Below are positions 8,801 to 17,311 of a DNA stretch of 64,000 nucleotides, piece by piece. The stretch is from contig NZ_JAYMGI010000002.1 in the NCBI RefSeq assembly GCF_035825295.1, forward strand, positions 6,563,501-6,627,500, read 5' to 3'. Source of the DNA: Actinacidiphila sp. DG2A-62 (lineage in GTDB: Bacteria; Actinomycetota; Actinomycetes; Streptomycetales; Streptomycetaceae). The position numbers and the translations under genes are program-made. Under the pieces are notes generated by a model. The model worked only from the letters and a program-made list of their open reading frames with translations. It did no database searches and was not told the origin of the DNA. The stretch's first letter is position 1, and each line of letters begins with the position of its first letter.

Positions 8801-9432
8801 AGAAGGCGTACGCCCAGCTGGGCAAGGTCAACCCGCTGGCGCTGGAGGAGTTCGCGGCCCTGGAGGAGCGGCACAAGTTCCTCACCGAGCAGCTGGAGGA
8901 CCTGCGCAAGACCCGCGCCGACCTGCTCCAGGTGGTCAAGGACGTGGACGAGCGGGTGGAGCAGGTGTTCACCGCCGCCTTCCACGACACCGCGCGCGAG
9001 TTCGAAGGCGTCTTCTCCCGTCTTTTCCCAGGTGGCGAGGGTCGGCTGCTGCTCACCGACCCCGACAACATGCTCACTACAGGTGTCGAGGTTGAGGCAC
9101 GGCCGCCCGGGAAGAAGGTCAAGCGGTTGTCGCTCCTGTCGGGAGGCGAGCGCTCGCTGACCGCGGTGGCGATGCTGGTGTCGATCTTCAAGGCACGGCC
9201 CAGCCCGTTCTATGTGATGGACGAGGTCGAGGCCGCGCTGGACGACACCAACCTGCAGAGACTGATCCGGATCATGGAGGAACTCCAGGAGAGCTCGCAG
9301 CTGATCGTCATCACCCACCAGAAGCGCACGATGGAGGTCGCCGATGCCCTGTACGGCGTATCCATGCAGGGCGACGGTGTGTCCAAGGTGATCAGCCAGC
9401 GGCTGCGGGACGGCAGGCGAAAGAGCGCCTGA
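5822..9432 (+). CDS. smc: Chromosome segregation protein SMC (one-base frameshift near 8648)
   Basis: SMC forms the condensin-like ring with ScpA and ScpB. The N-terminal ATPase lobe has Walker A GPNGSGKSN at residues 31-39. Long coiled coils flank a hinge domain (near GVLGSAATLLRVAPGYEV). The C-terminal lobe has the signature LSLLSGGERSLTAVAM and Walker B FYVMDEVEAALDD. The frame changes at 8645-8653: GAGCGGCCGGCC replaces an expected GAGCCGGCCGGCC, a loss of one C. Upstream coding ends in ALEEHGME; downstream coding resumes as GLVAEYGPDQ. With the base restored the protein has 1203 residues, a normal length. Taken literally the sequence encodes a SMC lacking its C-terminal ATPase half, which is unlikely for this gene. 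The start is GTG. Confidence 0.95.
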
Positions 9433-9591
9433 GCCCTCTCGCGGGCGACGCGGTTCGAGTGGTGCCCCGGTTGCGGGCGGCCGAGACTGTGGTGATCGGG
9501 ACCCTCACGGGAGGGTTCCGGCCGTCACTGCCTGCCGCCGACGCCCGGGGAGCATCTGAGGAGCGCCTCCGCACAGCCCGAGGAGACCACC

Positions 9592-11006
9592 TTGACCAGC
9601 ACCGCACGAGGAACCGGGACAGCGCAGCCAGCGCCGATCCCGAGCACCTCGGCCACGTCGTGTTCATCACCGCCGCCGCGGCCATGGGCGGCTTCCTCTT
9701 CGGCTACGACAGCTCGGTCATCAACGGCGCCGTCGAGGCCATCCGGGACCGGTACCACATCGGCTCCGCGGCCCTGGCCCAGGTGGTGGCGATCGCCCTG
9801 ATCGGCTGCGCCATCGGCGCCGCCACCGCCGGCCGGATCGCCGACCGCATCGGCCGCATCCGCTGCATGCAGATCGCCTCGGTGCTGTTCACCGTCAGCG
9901 CCATCGGCTCGGCGCTGCCGTTCGCCCTGTGGGAGCTGGCGTTCTGGCGGATCGTCGGCGGCTTCGCCATCGGCATGGCCTCGGTCATCGGCCCCGCCTA
10001 CATCGCCGAGGTCGCCCCGCCCGCCTACCGCGGCCGGCTCGCGTCCTTCCAGCAGGCCGCGATCGTGCTCGGCATCGCCGTCTCCCAGCTGGTCAACTGG
10101 GGCATCCTCAACGCCGCGAACGGCGACCAGCGCGGCAGCCTGATCGGCGTCGAGGCCTGGCAGGTCATGCTCGGCGTGATGGTGATCCCCGCGGTGATCT
10201 ACGGGCTGCTGTCCTTCGCCATCCCCGAGTCGCCGCGCTTCCTGCTCACCGTGGGCCGCGAACGCGCCGCCCGCGAGGTGCTCGCCGACGTCGAGGGCGC
10301 CGACGCCGACCTGGACGCGCGGGTGGACGAGATCCGCACCGCGATGCACCGCGAGCACAAGGCCAGCTTCAGCGATCTGCTCGGCGGCCGGTTCGGCTTC
10401 CTGCCGATCGTCTGGATCGGCATCGGCCTGTCCGCGTTCCAGCAGCTGGTCGGCATCAACGTGGCCTTCTACTACTCCTCCACGCTCTGGCAGTCGGTCG
10501 GCATCAACCCCAGCAGCTCATTCTTCTACTCCTTCACCACCTCGATCGTGAACATCATCGGCACGGTCATCGCGATGATCTTCGTGGACCGGATCGGCCG
10601 CCGGCCGCTGGCGCTGGTCGGCTCGGCCGGCATGGCGATCGCGCTGGCCCTGGAGGCGTGGGCGTTCTCCTCCCGGAACGGCGACACGCTGCCCAACACC
10701 CAGGGCACCGTCGCCCTGATCGCCGCGCACTGCTTCGTGCTGTTCTTCGCGCTGTCGTGGGGCGTCGTGGTCTGGGTCTTCCTCGGCGAGATGTTCCCGA
10801 ACAAGATCCGCGCCGCCGCGCTGGGCGTCGCCGCGGCCGCCCAGTGGATCGCCAACTGGGCGATCACCGCCAGCTTCCCGAGCCTGTCGGACTGGAACCT
10901 GTCGGCCACCTATGTCATCTACTGCTGCTTCGCGGTGCTCTCCATCCCCTTCGTGCTGCTCTTCGTCCGCGAGACCAAGGGCAAGACGCTGGAGGAGATG
11001 GGCTGA
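9592..11006 (+). CDS. Sugar-porter MFS transporter (one-base frameshift near 9633)
   Basis: This is a 12-helix symporter of the sugar transporter family. Hallmarks are GYDSSVINGA after the first helix, GRIADRIGRIRCM in loop 2-3, PAYIAEVAPPAYRGRLAS, PESPRFLL, QQLVGINVAFYYS, DRIGRRPLALVG and VRETKGKTLEEM at the end. The best start is TTG at 9592, eight bases after CGAGGAG, giving MTSTARGTGTAQPA. That frame joins the transporter frame (ADPEHLGHVVF) only if one G is restored at GCGCC (9631-9635). A start in the transporter frame further upstream lacks a ribosome-binding site. The restored length is 471 residues. It follows smc on the same strand; the substrate is unknown. Confidence 0.9.
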
Positions 11007-11067
11007 CCGGGCACCGCCCGCGCCGAGCGGTCCCGCTGCCCGGCGCAGGCGGCCGCGGTGGATTCGA

Positions 11068-11702
11068 TCAGGGCCAGGGACAGCTCCGGGGAAGGGCTGC
11101 GGTGATGAGGAGGTCGTGGGTGAGCCGGGCGAGGGCCACTGCGGCCGGGTCGGTCTGGTGGATGCCGGTGTGGTGCGTGGCGAAATGCAGGATCGGATTC
11201 TCGCCGTCGTACGTCATGACACGCAGCGCCCCATCGGTCGCGGCCGGGTGCGGGGTGGCGGTCAGCGGCAGCACGTGCAGGGTGATGCGCCGGCGCCGTA
11301 CCAGGGCTGCCAGGTGCTGCAACTGCTCGGCCATCACCGCGGGTCCGCCGAGCGGGCGGTGCAGCGCCGCCTCGCCGAGTACCGCGGTGTAGCGCGGGCC
11401 GCGCGGGTCCAGCAAGACCGGGGTGCGCGACAGCCGCGCCTCCCAGCGGTGGCGGGCGGGGCGAGCCGTCCGGGCGTGGGTGCGGAGCGGGCAGCCTCGA
11501 TGTTGCGCTCGAAAAAGCCGCAGGAGTCGAGGAGTTCGTCCACCACCGTGGCCAACTCGTCGGGCAGTCGTCGCTCGCCCTGCTCGATCCTCGCCAGGAA
11601 CGACATCTCGATGTGCAGTTTCGCCGCCAGTTCCACGAGGCTCAGCCCGGCCCGCTCCCGGTAGTACCTCAATTCCGCGCCGTACAGCGCCCGCGCGGAC
11701 AA
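11068..11702 (-). pseudogene. Degenerate XRE/DUF5753 (Scr1-like) regulator, frameshifted and internally shortened
   Basis: The N-terminal part is an XRE helix-turn-helix (ELRYYRERAGLSLVELAAKL, FLARIEQGERRLP). The C-terminal part, in another frame, is the end of a DUF5753 domain (YTAVLGEAALHRPLGGPAVM, HVLPLTATPHPAATDG). They meet around 11450-11470 in a G/C run, and one restored base would join them. Even then the product would be about 211 residues, against about 280 for the family as I remember it, because roughly the first 50-70 residues of DUF5753 are missing. The start is uncertain; TTG at 11702 after GAGGG fits. Such proteins often pair with DUF397 partners, but none is adjacent. It could be a decayed gene or an assembly error. 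Confidence 0.6.
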
Positions 11703-11835
11703 CGTCGTGTCCGCCCTCAGGCGTTCACCAGGAGGCTGCCGATCCGCATCGGCCTCCCGAGCCTCCGTGTCCGAGCCACCGGCGCTTAGGCTGGCGGCGG
11801 GGCGAGGCCCGGGCCCGACCGGCGAGGAGGCAACT

Positions 11836-12378
11836 GTGGGCAGCGGCGAGTGGGTGCACACGTCGGCGTCGTACGTGGGGGCGCGTGCGGCGGGGGAGCA
11901 GGACGCGTGGGGCGCGCAGGCCGCAGCGCGGGGGCGGGCCGGAACGCAGCGCATCATCAGGGCCGGGGAGACGGCGGCTCCCGCGGAAGTGGCGGCGCTG
12001 CTCGGCCTGGTGGCGGGCGACGCCGTGGTAGAGCGGTCCCGGCTGATCCTGCTGGACGGCGAGCCCACCGAAGTGACGACCACCTACTACCCCGTCGGCA
12101 TCGCGCGAGGCACTCCGCTTGAGCGCGCCGCGAAGATCCGCGGCGGCTCCGTCACCCTGCTCGCCGAGCTCGGTCACCGGGCCCGCACGGTACGCGAGGA
12201 CGTCCGCGCCCGGTTCTCGACGCCCGCGGAGCAGCAGACCCTCGGCCTTCCCGGACCCGAACCCGTCCTCGAACTGGTCCGTGTCAGTCTCGACGCCGAG
12301 GGCGCTCCCTTCCAAGTCGACGTCTCGGCATTCCGCGCCGGCGGGCAACGGCTCCACTACGAGATGCGGGTGCACTGA
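11836..12378 (+). CDS. UTRA-domain protein without a DNA-binding domain (GntR-like)
   Basis: The product has 180 residues. GTG at 11836 follows a strong GGAGG five bases upstream. Residues about 45-175 look like the effector-binding UTRA domain of HutC-type GntR regulators: ERSRLILLDGEPTEVTTTYY, GIARGTPLERAAKIRGG, VREDVRARFSTPAEQQ and PVLELVRVSLDAEG. The usual N-terminal winged helix is absent; the first 40 residues begin GSGEWVHTSASYVGARA. Stand-alone UTRA proteins of this kind occur in Streptomyces next to GntR or XRE genes. A role as ligand sensor or partner of the following GntR gene is inference. Confidence 0.75.
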   Translation: MGSGEWVHTSASYVGARAAGEQDAWGAQAAARGRAGTQRIIRAGETAAPAEVAALLGLVAGDAVVERSRLILLDGEPTEVTTTYYPVGIARGTPLERAAKIRGGSVTLLAELGHRARTVREDVRARFSTPAEQQTLGLPGPEPVLELVRVSLDAEGAPFQVDVSAFRAGGQRLHYEMRVH

Positions 12379-12400
12379 CGTGCCCGGGACGGAAGACCGG

Positions 12401-13051
12401 ATGTTCGACCGTCGGCCGCTTCACGAACGTATCGCTGCCGACCTCCGCGACGAGATCATGTCCGGCGACCTTGCTCCCGGCAGCAGCCTCCCCTCCACGC
12501 AGCAGCTCAAGAACCGGTTCGACGCGGCGAGCGCCACGGTCCAGAAGGCTCTGCAGCTGTTGAAGAGCGAGCAGTTGGTGGTCGGGAGGGCGGGGTCCGC
12601 CGTCACGGTGCGTCCGCACCGGCAGGAGACGGTGCGACCGGCCGCCTTCTCCCAGCCGGTCGCGCCGGGCGGCCCGTCCCCGTTGGTCGCCGAGGCTGTT
12701 GCACGCGGCAGGAGCGCGGTCGTCCGCCTGCTGGAAGTGGGTGAGGTGCGCCCGCCTGCGGACGTGGCGGCGGCCCTGCGACTGCACGGCGATGACACGG
12801 CCGTGATGCGCCACCAACTGCTGCTGCACGACGGCGAGCCGGTCGAACTCGGCTATCCGCCGCGCCGCACCGTCGACCTGGTGTCGGCGCGCGTCCCCAC
12901 CCAGGAGCAGTACGAAGCGCTGCGGCTGCCCGGCAATCTGCCCGTGCTGCGTACCCTGCGAGTGGTGCACAGCGACGACGACCTCCCCGTCGAGGCCACC
13001 GTCATGGCGAAGGCCGGCCACCTGCACGAGCTGCGGTACGACTTCACCTGA
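12401..13051 (+). CDS. GntR-family transcriptional regulator, HutC type with shortened UTRA domain
   Basis: The product has 216 residues. The N-terminal winged helix is complete: MFDRRPLHERIAADLRDEI, GSSLPSTQQLKNRF and SATVQKALQLLKSEQLV. The C-terminal UTRA domain begins normally (AVMRHQLLLHDGEPVELGYPP) but jumps to VDLVSARVPTQEQYEALRLP. Compared with the family pattern I know, about 25-35 residues in the middle seem to be missing, in frame. The rest (VLRTLRVVHSDDDLPVEATV) is normal. The start is ATG with GGAAG upstream; an in-frame GTG at 12380 is possible. It follows the UTRA-only gene by 22 bases, so they probably share a transcript. Confidence 0.8.
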   Translation: MFDRRPLHERIAADLRDEIMSGDLAPGSSLPSTQQLKNRFDAASATVQKALQLLKSEQLVVGRAGSAVTVRPHRQETVRPAAFSQPVAPGGPSPLVAEAVARGRSAVVRLLEVGEVRPPADVAAALRLHGDDTAVMRHQLLLHDGEPVELGYPPRRTVDLVSARVPTQEQYEALRLPGNLPVLRTLRVVHSDDDLPVEATVMAKAGHLHELRYDFT

Positions 13052-13163
13052 CAGCGGCCGGCGGGCGCGTGGCACGATGCGCATCGCCTCCGGACGGCCC
13101 GATCCGAGGCTCGGGCACCGGATGGGACGGCGGCGGCCCGGAAGTAGGGATACTGGGGGGGTT

Positions 13164-14380
13164 ATGGAAATCGTGATCCTTGCCGTCGTCATCGCCCTGG
13201 TCGTGATCCTCGGGCCGGCGGGCTGGTGATCGGCAGCCGCCGCAGGAAGCACCGGCCGCTGCCGCCCGCCCCGCCGAGCGCTCCGGACGTCACCGCACCT
13301 CCCGCCGAGCCGCAGGTCGGCGAGGAGGCCGAGACCCCGCGGGAGGAGTCCCGCAGGACCCTGGAGGACGTCCCGCTGCCCGCGGCCGGCGCCACCGCCG
13401 CACCCGAGGCCGCCGAGGAGGTGCCGTTCCCCGAAGCGGCGCCGATCGAGCAGCCCGAGCCGTCCGCGGGCCGCCTGGTCCGGCTGCGCTCGCGGCTGTC
13501 GCGCTCGCAGAACTCCCTCGGCAAGGGCCTGCTCACCCTGCTGTCCCGGGAGCGGCTCGACGAGGAGACCTGGGAAGAGGTCGAGGACACCCTCATCACC
13601 GCGGACGTCGGCGTCGCCCCCACCCAGGAGCTGGTGGACCGGCTGCGCACCCGCGTCAAGGTGCTCGGCACCCGCACCCCCGACGAGCTGCGGGCGCTGC
13701 TGCGCGAGGAGCTGGTCGCCCTGGTCGACCCGTCGCTGGACCGCACCCTGCACACCGAGGGCCGCGAGGACGCCCCGGCCGTGCTGCTGGTCGTCGGCGT
13801 CAACGGCACCGGCAAGACCACCACCACCGGCAAGCTCGCCCGCGTCCTGGTGGCCGACGGCCGCAGCGTGGTGCTGGGCGCCGCCGACACCTTCCGCGCC
13901 GCCGCCGCCGACCAGCTCCAGACCTGGGGCGAGCGGGTCGGCGCACGCACCGTGCGCGGCCCCGAGGGCGGCGACCCGGCCTCGGTGGCGTTCGACGCGG
14001 TCAAGGAGGGCGTCGCCGCGGGCGCGGACACCGTGCTCATCGACACCGCGGGGCGGCTGCACACCAAGACCGGCCTGATGGACGAGCTGGGCAAGGTCAA
14101 GCGGGTGGTGGAGAAGCACGGCCCGGTCGACGAGGTGCTGCTGGTGCTCGACGCCACCACCGGGCAGAACGGCCTGGTGCAGGCGCGAGTGTTCGCCGAG
14201 GTGGTCGACATCACCGGCATCGTGCTCACCAAGCTCGACGGCACCGCCAAGGGCGGCATCGTCGTCGCCGTCCAGCGCGAACTGGGCGTGCCAGTCAAGC
14301 TCGTCGGGCTCGGCGAGGGCGCGGACGACCTCGCGCCGTTCGAGCCGGAGGCGTTCGTGGACGCGCTGATCGGCGAGTAG
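13164..14380 (+). CDS. ftsY: Signal recognition particle receptor FtsY (one-base frameshift near 13213)
   Basis: FtsY is the SRP receptor GTPase, working with Ffh (about 8 kb downstream). ATG at 13164 opens a frame encoding the membrane helix expected at the N-terminus (MEIVILAVVIALVVI), which stops at once. The remaining frame starts IGSRRRKHRPLPP. Restoring one G in GGGCC (13212-13216) joins them into a 405-residue protein with a single N-terminal transmembrane segment, as in other actinobacterial FtsY. The NG domain shows GVNGTGKTTTTGKLA (G1), DTFRAAAADQL, DTAGRL (G3), TKLDGTAKGG (G4) and GEGADDLAPF. Without the shift the protein would lack its anchor. A strong terminator follows. Confidence 0.95.
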
Positions 14381-14402
14381 CGCCAGCGGTACGAGGTGAT
14401 CG

Positions 14403-14437
14403 GTAAGGGGCGCCCACCCACGGTGGGCGCCCCTTAC
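14403..14437. terminator. Bidirectional hairpin terminator after ftsY
   Basis: GTAAGGGGCGCCCACC pairs perfectly with GGTGGGCGCCCCTTAC across a 3-base loop (16-bp stem). It lies 22 bases after the ftsY stop and between convergent genes. Confidence 0.85.
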
Positions 14438-14516
14438 GTATACCGGTCAGCGGTCAGCCGTCAGCCCGGCGTGGGCCGCTCCGCAAGTCCGCCCTCAGCC
14501 CCGCGTGGGCTGGTCC

Positions 14517-14549
<33 letters not shown>

Positions 14550-14573
14550 CCGCCGCGGCCCCGCCCGGCCCGC

Positions 14574-15227
14574 TCACGCATGGACCCGCGCCCGATGGCA
14601 CACGTACGCCAGCGTCCCCAGCAGCAGCCGCGCCTCCGGCGGCGCCTGCGCCGCGCCGCGCGGCCCCGGCCGCGGCTCGCGCAGCCACCGGACCGGACCG
14701 AGCCCGCCCAGGTCGGAGGGGGGAGCGGTCACGTGGTCGCCCGGCCCCAGGCAGCGCAGGTCCAGCTCGGCGTCGTCCCAGCCCATGCGGTACAGCAATT
14801 GCGGCATCTGACGGGCGGCGCCCGGCGCGACGAAGAACTGCGCCCGGCCGGCCGGCGTCAGCAGCACCGGCCCGACGTGCAGCCCCATCCGCTCCAGCCG
14901 GGCCAGCGCCCGGCGCCCCGGCTCCCGCGCCACGTCGATCACGTCGAAGGCGCGCCCGGCCGGCAGCAGCACCGCCGCCCCCGGCACCCGCGACCACGCC
15001 CGCGCGGCCTCCTCGCCGCAGGCCCCCGCGGGGACCTCCCCGGCGAAGGCCAGCGGATGCGCCCCCGGCCGCGCGCAGGCCGCGTCGCCGCACGAGCAGG
15101 CGCCGCCGCCGCGGGTGGCGCGCGCACCCGGCGCCACCGCCCAGCCGAACCGTCCGGTGTACTCCGCGACAGCCGCGACGGCCGCACCCGCCCGCGTCTG
15201 CCGCATGCTGCCGATCGTGAACACCAT
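14574..15227 (-). CDS. Bifunctional DNA primase/polymerase (Prim-Pol) N-terminal domain protein
   Basis: The product has 217 residues; ATG at 15227 follows GGAGGT. AVAEYTGRFGWAVAPGARA, CSCGDAACARPGAHPL and WSRVPGAAVLLPAGRAFDVID match the N-terminal half of archaeo-eukaryotic-type Prim-Pol domains. The expected acidic pair looks reduced to FDVIDV, and no helicase or C-terminal domain follows. A protein of this type sits between ftsY and nsdA in Streptomyces. Whether it makes primers is doubtful; a repair or regulatory role is equally possible. It is transcribed divergently from nsdA. Confidence 0.75.
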   Translation of the reverse strand: MVFTIGSMRQTRAGAAVAAVAEYTGRFGWAVAPGARATRGGGACSCGDAACARPGAHPLAFAGEVPAGACGEEAARAWSRVPGAAVLLPAGRAFDVIDVAREPGRRALARLERMGLHVGPVLLTPAGRAQFFVAPGAARQMPQLLYRMGWDDAELDLRCLGPGDHVTAPPSDLGGLGPVRWLREPRPGPRGAAQAPPEARLLLGTLAYVCHRARVHA

Positions 15228-15636
15228 GTCACCTCCAACGGATCGCCGCCGCCGATGGTTACGCACGCCCCTGGCCTCGTTCATCGGGCATGTGTCAAGT
15301 GAATCGCCTGTCGCGACACCGGAGTTCATCCGTGGGGGTGGCGAATGGTGGCGATTCTGCAATTGCAGTCGCCCAGTGGTGACCGGGGGACTACTTTGAG
15401 TCGACGGGTCCCGGCGTGGGACGCGTGCCTCGTCGGTTATGCCGCAGGCACCGGCGTATCGCACACGTGATCGGCACACCTGCACGGCACGCACACAACG
15501 CACACGCGGTGCGCACGGACGCCGCGCACCGCCCCCGCGGTGCGCGTCCGGTGACGATCCGGTGGCACGCGCCGCGCGACCCGACCGCCCCTGGTAGGCA
15601 AGGGGCCGACGACACAAGCGGGATGGGGGCTCGACC
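15228..15636. promoter_or_regulatory. Divergent intergenic region with palindromes, upstream of nsdA
   Basis: This 409-base gap has no gene. It holds the palindromes TGTCGCGACA (15309-15318) and CTGCAATTGCAG (15357-15368). The latter is flanked by GCGA and TCGC, which extend the symmetry. A large hairpin lies at 15516-15550 (CGGACG...CGTCCG with a 3-base bulge). The first two are operator-like; the hairpin would lie in the nsdA leader if transcription starts upstream of it. Confidence 0.45.
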
Positions 15637-17091
15637 GTGGGCGGGACAGCCGAGAAGCAGCCCAACGCACGACTGACCTCGTGGTTCGTGCGCAGCGGCT
15701 GGTCCAAGGGCGAGCTGGCCCGCCAGGTCAACCGCAGAGCGCGCCAGCTGGGCGCCCACCACGTCAGCACCGACACCTCGCGGGTGCGCCGCTGGCTGGA
15801 CGGCGAGCAGCCGCGCGAGCCGATCCCGCGCATCCTGTCCGAGCTGTTCTCCGAGCGCTTCGGCTGCGTCGTCCCGGTGGAGGACCTCGGGCTGCGCTCG
15901 GCCCACCAGCCGCCCGCCGGCGGCGACATCGACCTGCCCTGGGCCGGGCCGCAGACCGTCCAGCTGATCAGCGAGTTCTCCCGCAGCGACCTGATGCTCG
16001 GCCGCCGCGGTTTCCTCGGCACCTCCCTCGCGCTGTCGGCGGGACCCGCGCTGCTCGAACCCATGCAGCGCTGGCTGGTGCCCACCGCGCAGGGCCCGGC
16101 CGGCGTGCTCGGCGCGCCCAAGGACGGGCCGGGCCGCCCCTCGCGGCTCTCCGAGCAGGAGCTGGAGCTGCTGGAGGCCACCACCGCGATGTTCCGCGAG
16201 TGGGACAACCAGTGCGGCGGCGGGCTGCGCCGCAAGGCCGTCGTCGGCCAGCTGCACGAGGTCACCGACCTGCTGCAGGAGCAGCACCCCGAGCCGGTGG
16301 CGCGCCGGCTGTACCGGATCACCGCCGACCTGGCCGCGCTCGCCGGCTGGATGAGCTACGACGTGGGACTGCACCCCACCGCCCAGAAGTACCTGGTGCT
16401 GGCCCTGCACGCGGCCAAGGAGGCCGGCGACCGGCCGCTGGGCGCGTTCATCCTGTCCTCGATGAGCCGGCAGATGATCCACCTGGACCGGCCGGACGAC
16501 GCGCTGGAGCTGATCCACCTCGCGCAGTACGGCAGCCGCGACACCGCGGGCGCCACCACCCAGGCCATGCTGCACTCCCTGGAGGCAAGGGCGTACGCCA
16601 ACCTCGGCCAGGTCAACAAGTGCCACCGCGCGGTCAGGATGGCCGAGGACACCTTCGCCGACGCCCAACCCGACCAGGACCCCGCCTGGATCAGCTTCTT
16701 CACCGAGGCCGAACTGCACGCGGAGAACGCCCACTCCTACCGCGACCTGGCTTATGTCGCCGGCCGCAGCCCCACCTACGCCTCGCTGGCCCGCCCCGAG
16801 ATGCAGAAGGCCGTCGACGGCTTCCGCGACGACCGGGTGCACCAGCGGGCGTACGCCCTGAACCTGGTCGGCATGGGCACCGTGCACCTGCTGATGCGCG
16901 AGCCCGAACAGGCCGCGCACTGCACCGACCACGCGATCAGCGTCGCCAAGCGGATCCGCTCCGAGCGCGTCAACACCCGTATCCGCAAGACCGCGCAGAC
17001 CGCCGTGCGGGACTTCGGCGAGGTGCCGGAGGTGGCCCGGCTCGCCGAGCGCCTCGCGGTGGAACTCCCCGAGGTCGCCGAGTCCGCGTGA
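15637..17091 (+). CDS. nsdA: NsdA, negative regulator of differentiation and antibiotic production
   Basis: The product has 484 residues and starts with GTG. The N-terminal part (WFVRSGWSKGELARQVNRRA, VSTDTSRVRRWLDGEQPRE) resembles a degenerate helix-turn-helix. A variable stretch containing RRGFLGTSLALSAGPALLEP follows, then a helical, TPR-like C-terminal half (LYRITADLAALAGWM, ARAYANLGQVNKCHRAV, FFTEAELHAENAHSYRDLA). In S. coelicolor, nsdA mutants overproduce antibiotics and sporulate more, hence the name. The assignment rests on the sequence as I remember it and on its position just upstream of amtB. The operator-like palindromes upstream suggest tight control. Confidence 0.88.
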   Translation: MGGTAEKQPNARLTSWFVRSGWSKGELARQVNRRARQLGAHHVSTDTSRVRRWLDGEQPREPIPRILSELFSERFGCVVPVEDLGLRSAHQPPAGGDIDLPWAGPQTVQLISEFSRSDLMLGRRGFLGTSLALSAGPALLEPMQRWLVPTAQGPAGVLGAPKDGPGRPSRLSEQELELLEATTAMFREWDNQCGGGLRRKAVVGQLHEVTDLLQEQHPEPVARRLYRITADLAALAGWMSYDVGLHPTAQKYLVLALHAAKEAGDRPLGAFILSSMSRQMIHLDRPDDALELIHLAQYGSRDTAGATTQAMLHSLEARAYANLGQVNKCHRAVRMAEDTFADAQPDQDPAWISFFTEAELHAENAHSYRDLAYVAGRSPTYASLARPEMQKAVDGFRDDRVHQRAYALNLVGMGTVHLLMREPEQAAHCTDHAISVAKRIRSERVNTRIRKTAQTAVRDFGEVPEVARLAERLAVELPEVAESA

Positions 17092-17094
17092 GCC

Positions 17095-17121
17095 CCCGGG
17101 TGACCCCACACGTCACCCGGG
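17095..17121 (+). terminator. Hairpin terminator after nsdA
   Basis: CCCGGGTGAC and GTCACCCGGG form a perfect 10-bp stem with a 7-base loop, starting just after the nsdA stop codon. Confidence 0.7.
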
Positions 17122-17170
17122 ATCACCCGTATACATCCCTCACCACACCGCCGGGACGGTTCATCCCGGC

Positions 17171-17206
17171 GTAACACGCGCGACTTCTTCGTCACGGCCG
17201 CGAAAC
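17171..17206 (+). promoter_or_regulatory. GlnR-type operator upstream of amtB
   Basis: GTCAC-N6-GAAAC (17191-17206) matches the GlnR half-site pair gTnAC-N6-GaAAC exactly. Twenty bases upstream lies GTAAC-N6-GACTT (17171-17186), a weaker pair. Actinomycete GlnR binds such tandem sites upstream of amtB-glnK-glnD and glnA under nitrogen limitation. The box ends 105 bases before the amtB start. Confidence 0.8.
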
Positions 17207-17311
17207 ACCGGGCAGCATCGGCGGAAACCCGGCTGAGCCAACCTCATGGCGAAAACCGGCCCACCCCCTGCACCGCCCGCACGGGCCGTTCCGGATGACG
17301 AGGAGACGCCG

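Noticed and set aside
7879..9432. Separate gene for the C-terminal half of SMC
   Set aside because: No start codon with a ribosome-binding site exists near the point where similarity begins (about 8653), and the two halves abut exactly with one missing base, so a frameshift is the better reading.
11068..13051. Genomic island or prophage fragment
   Set aside because: Three regulator genes look accessory, but there is no integrase, attachment-site repeat, tRNA or clear change of base composition.
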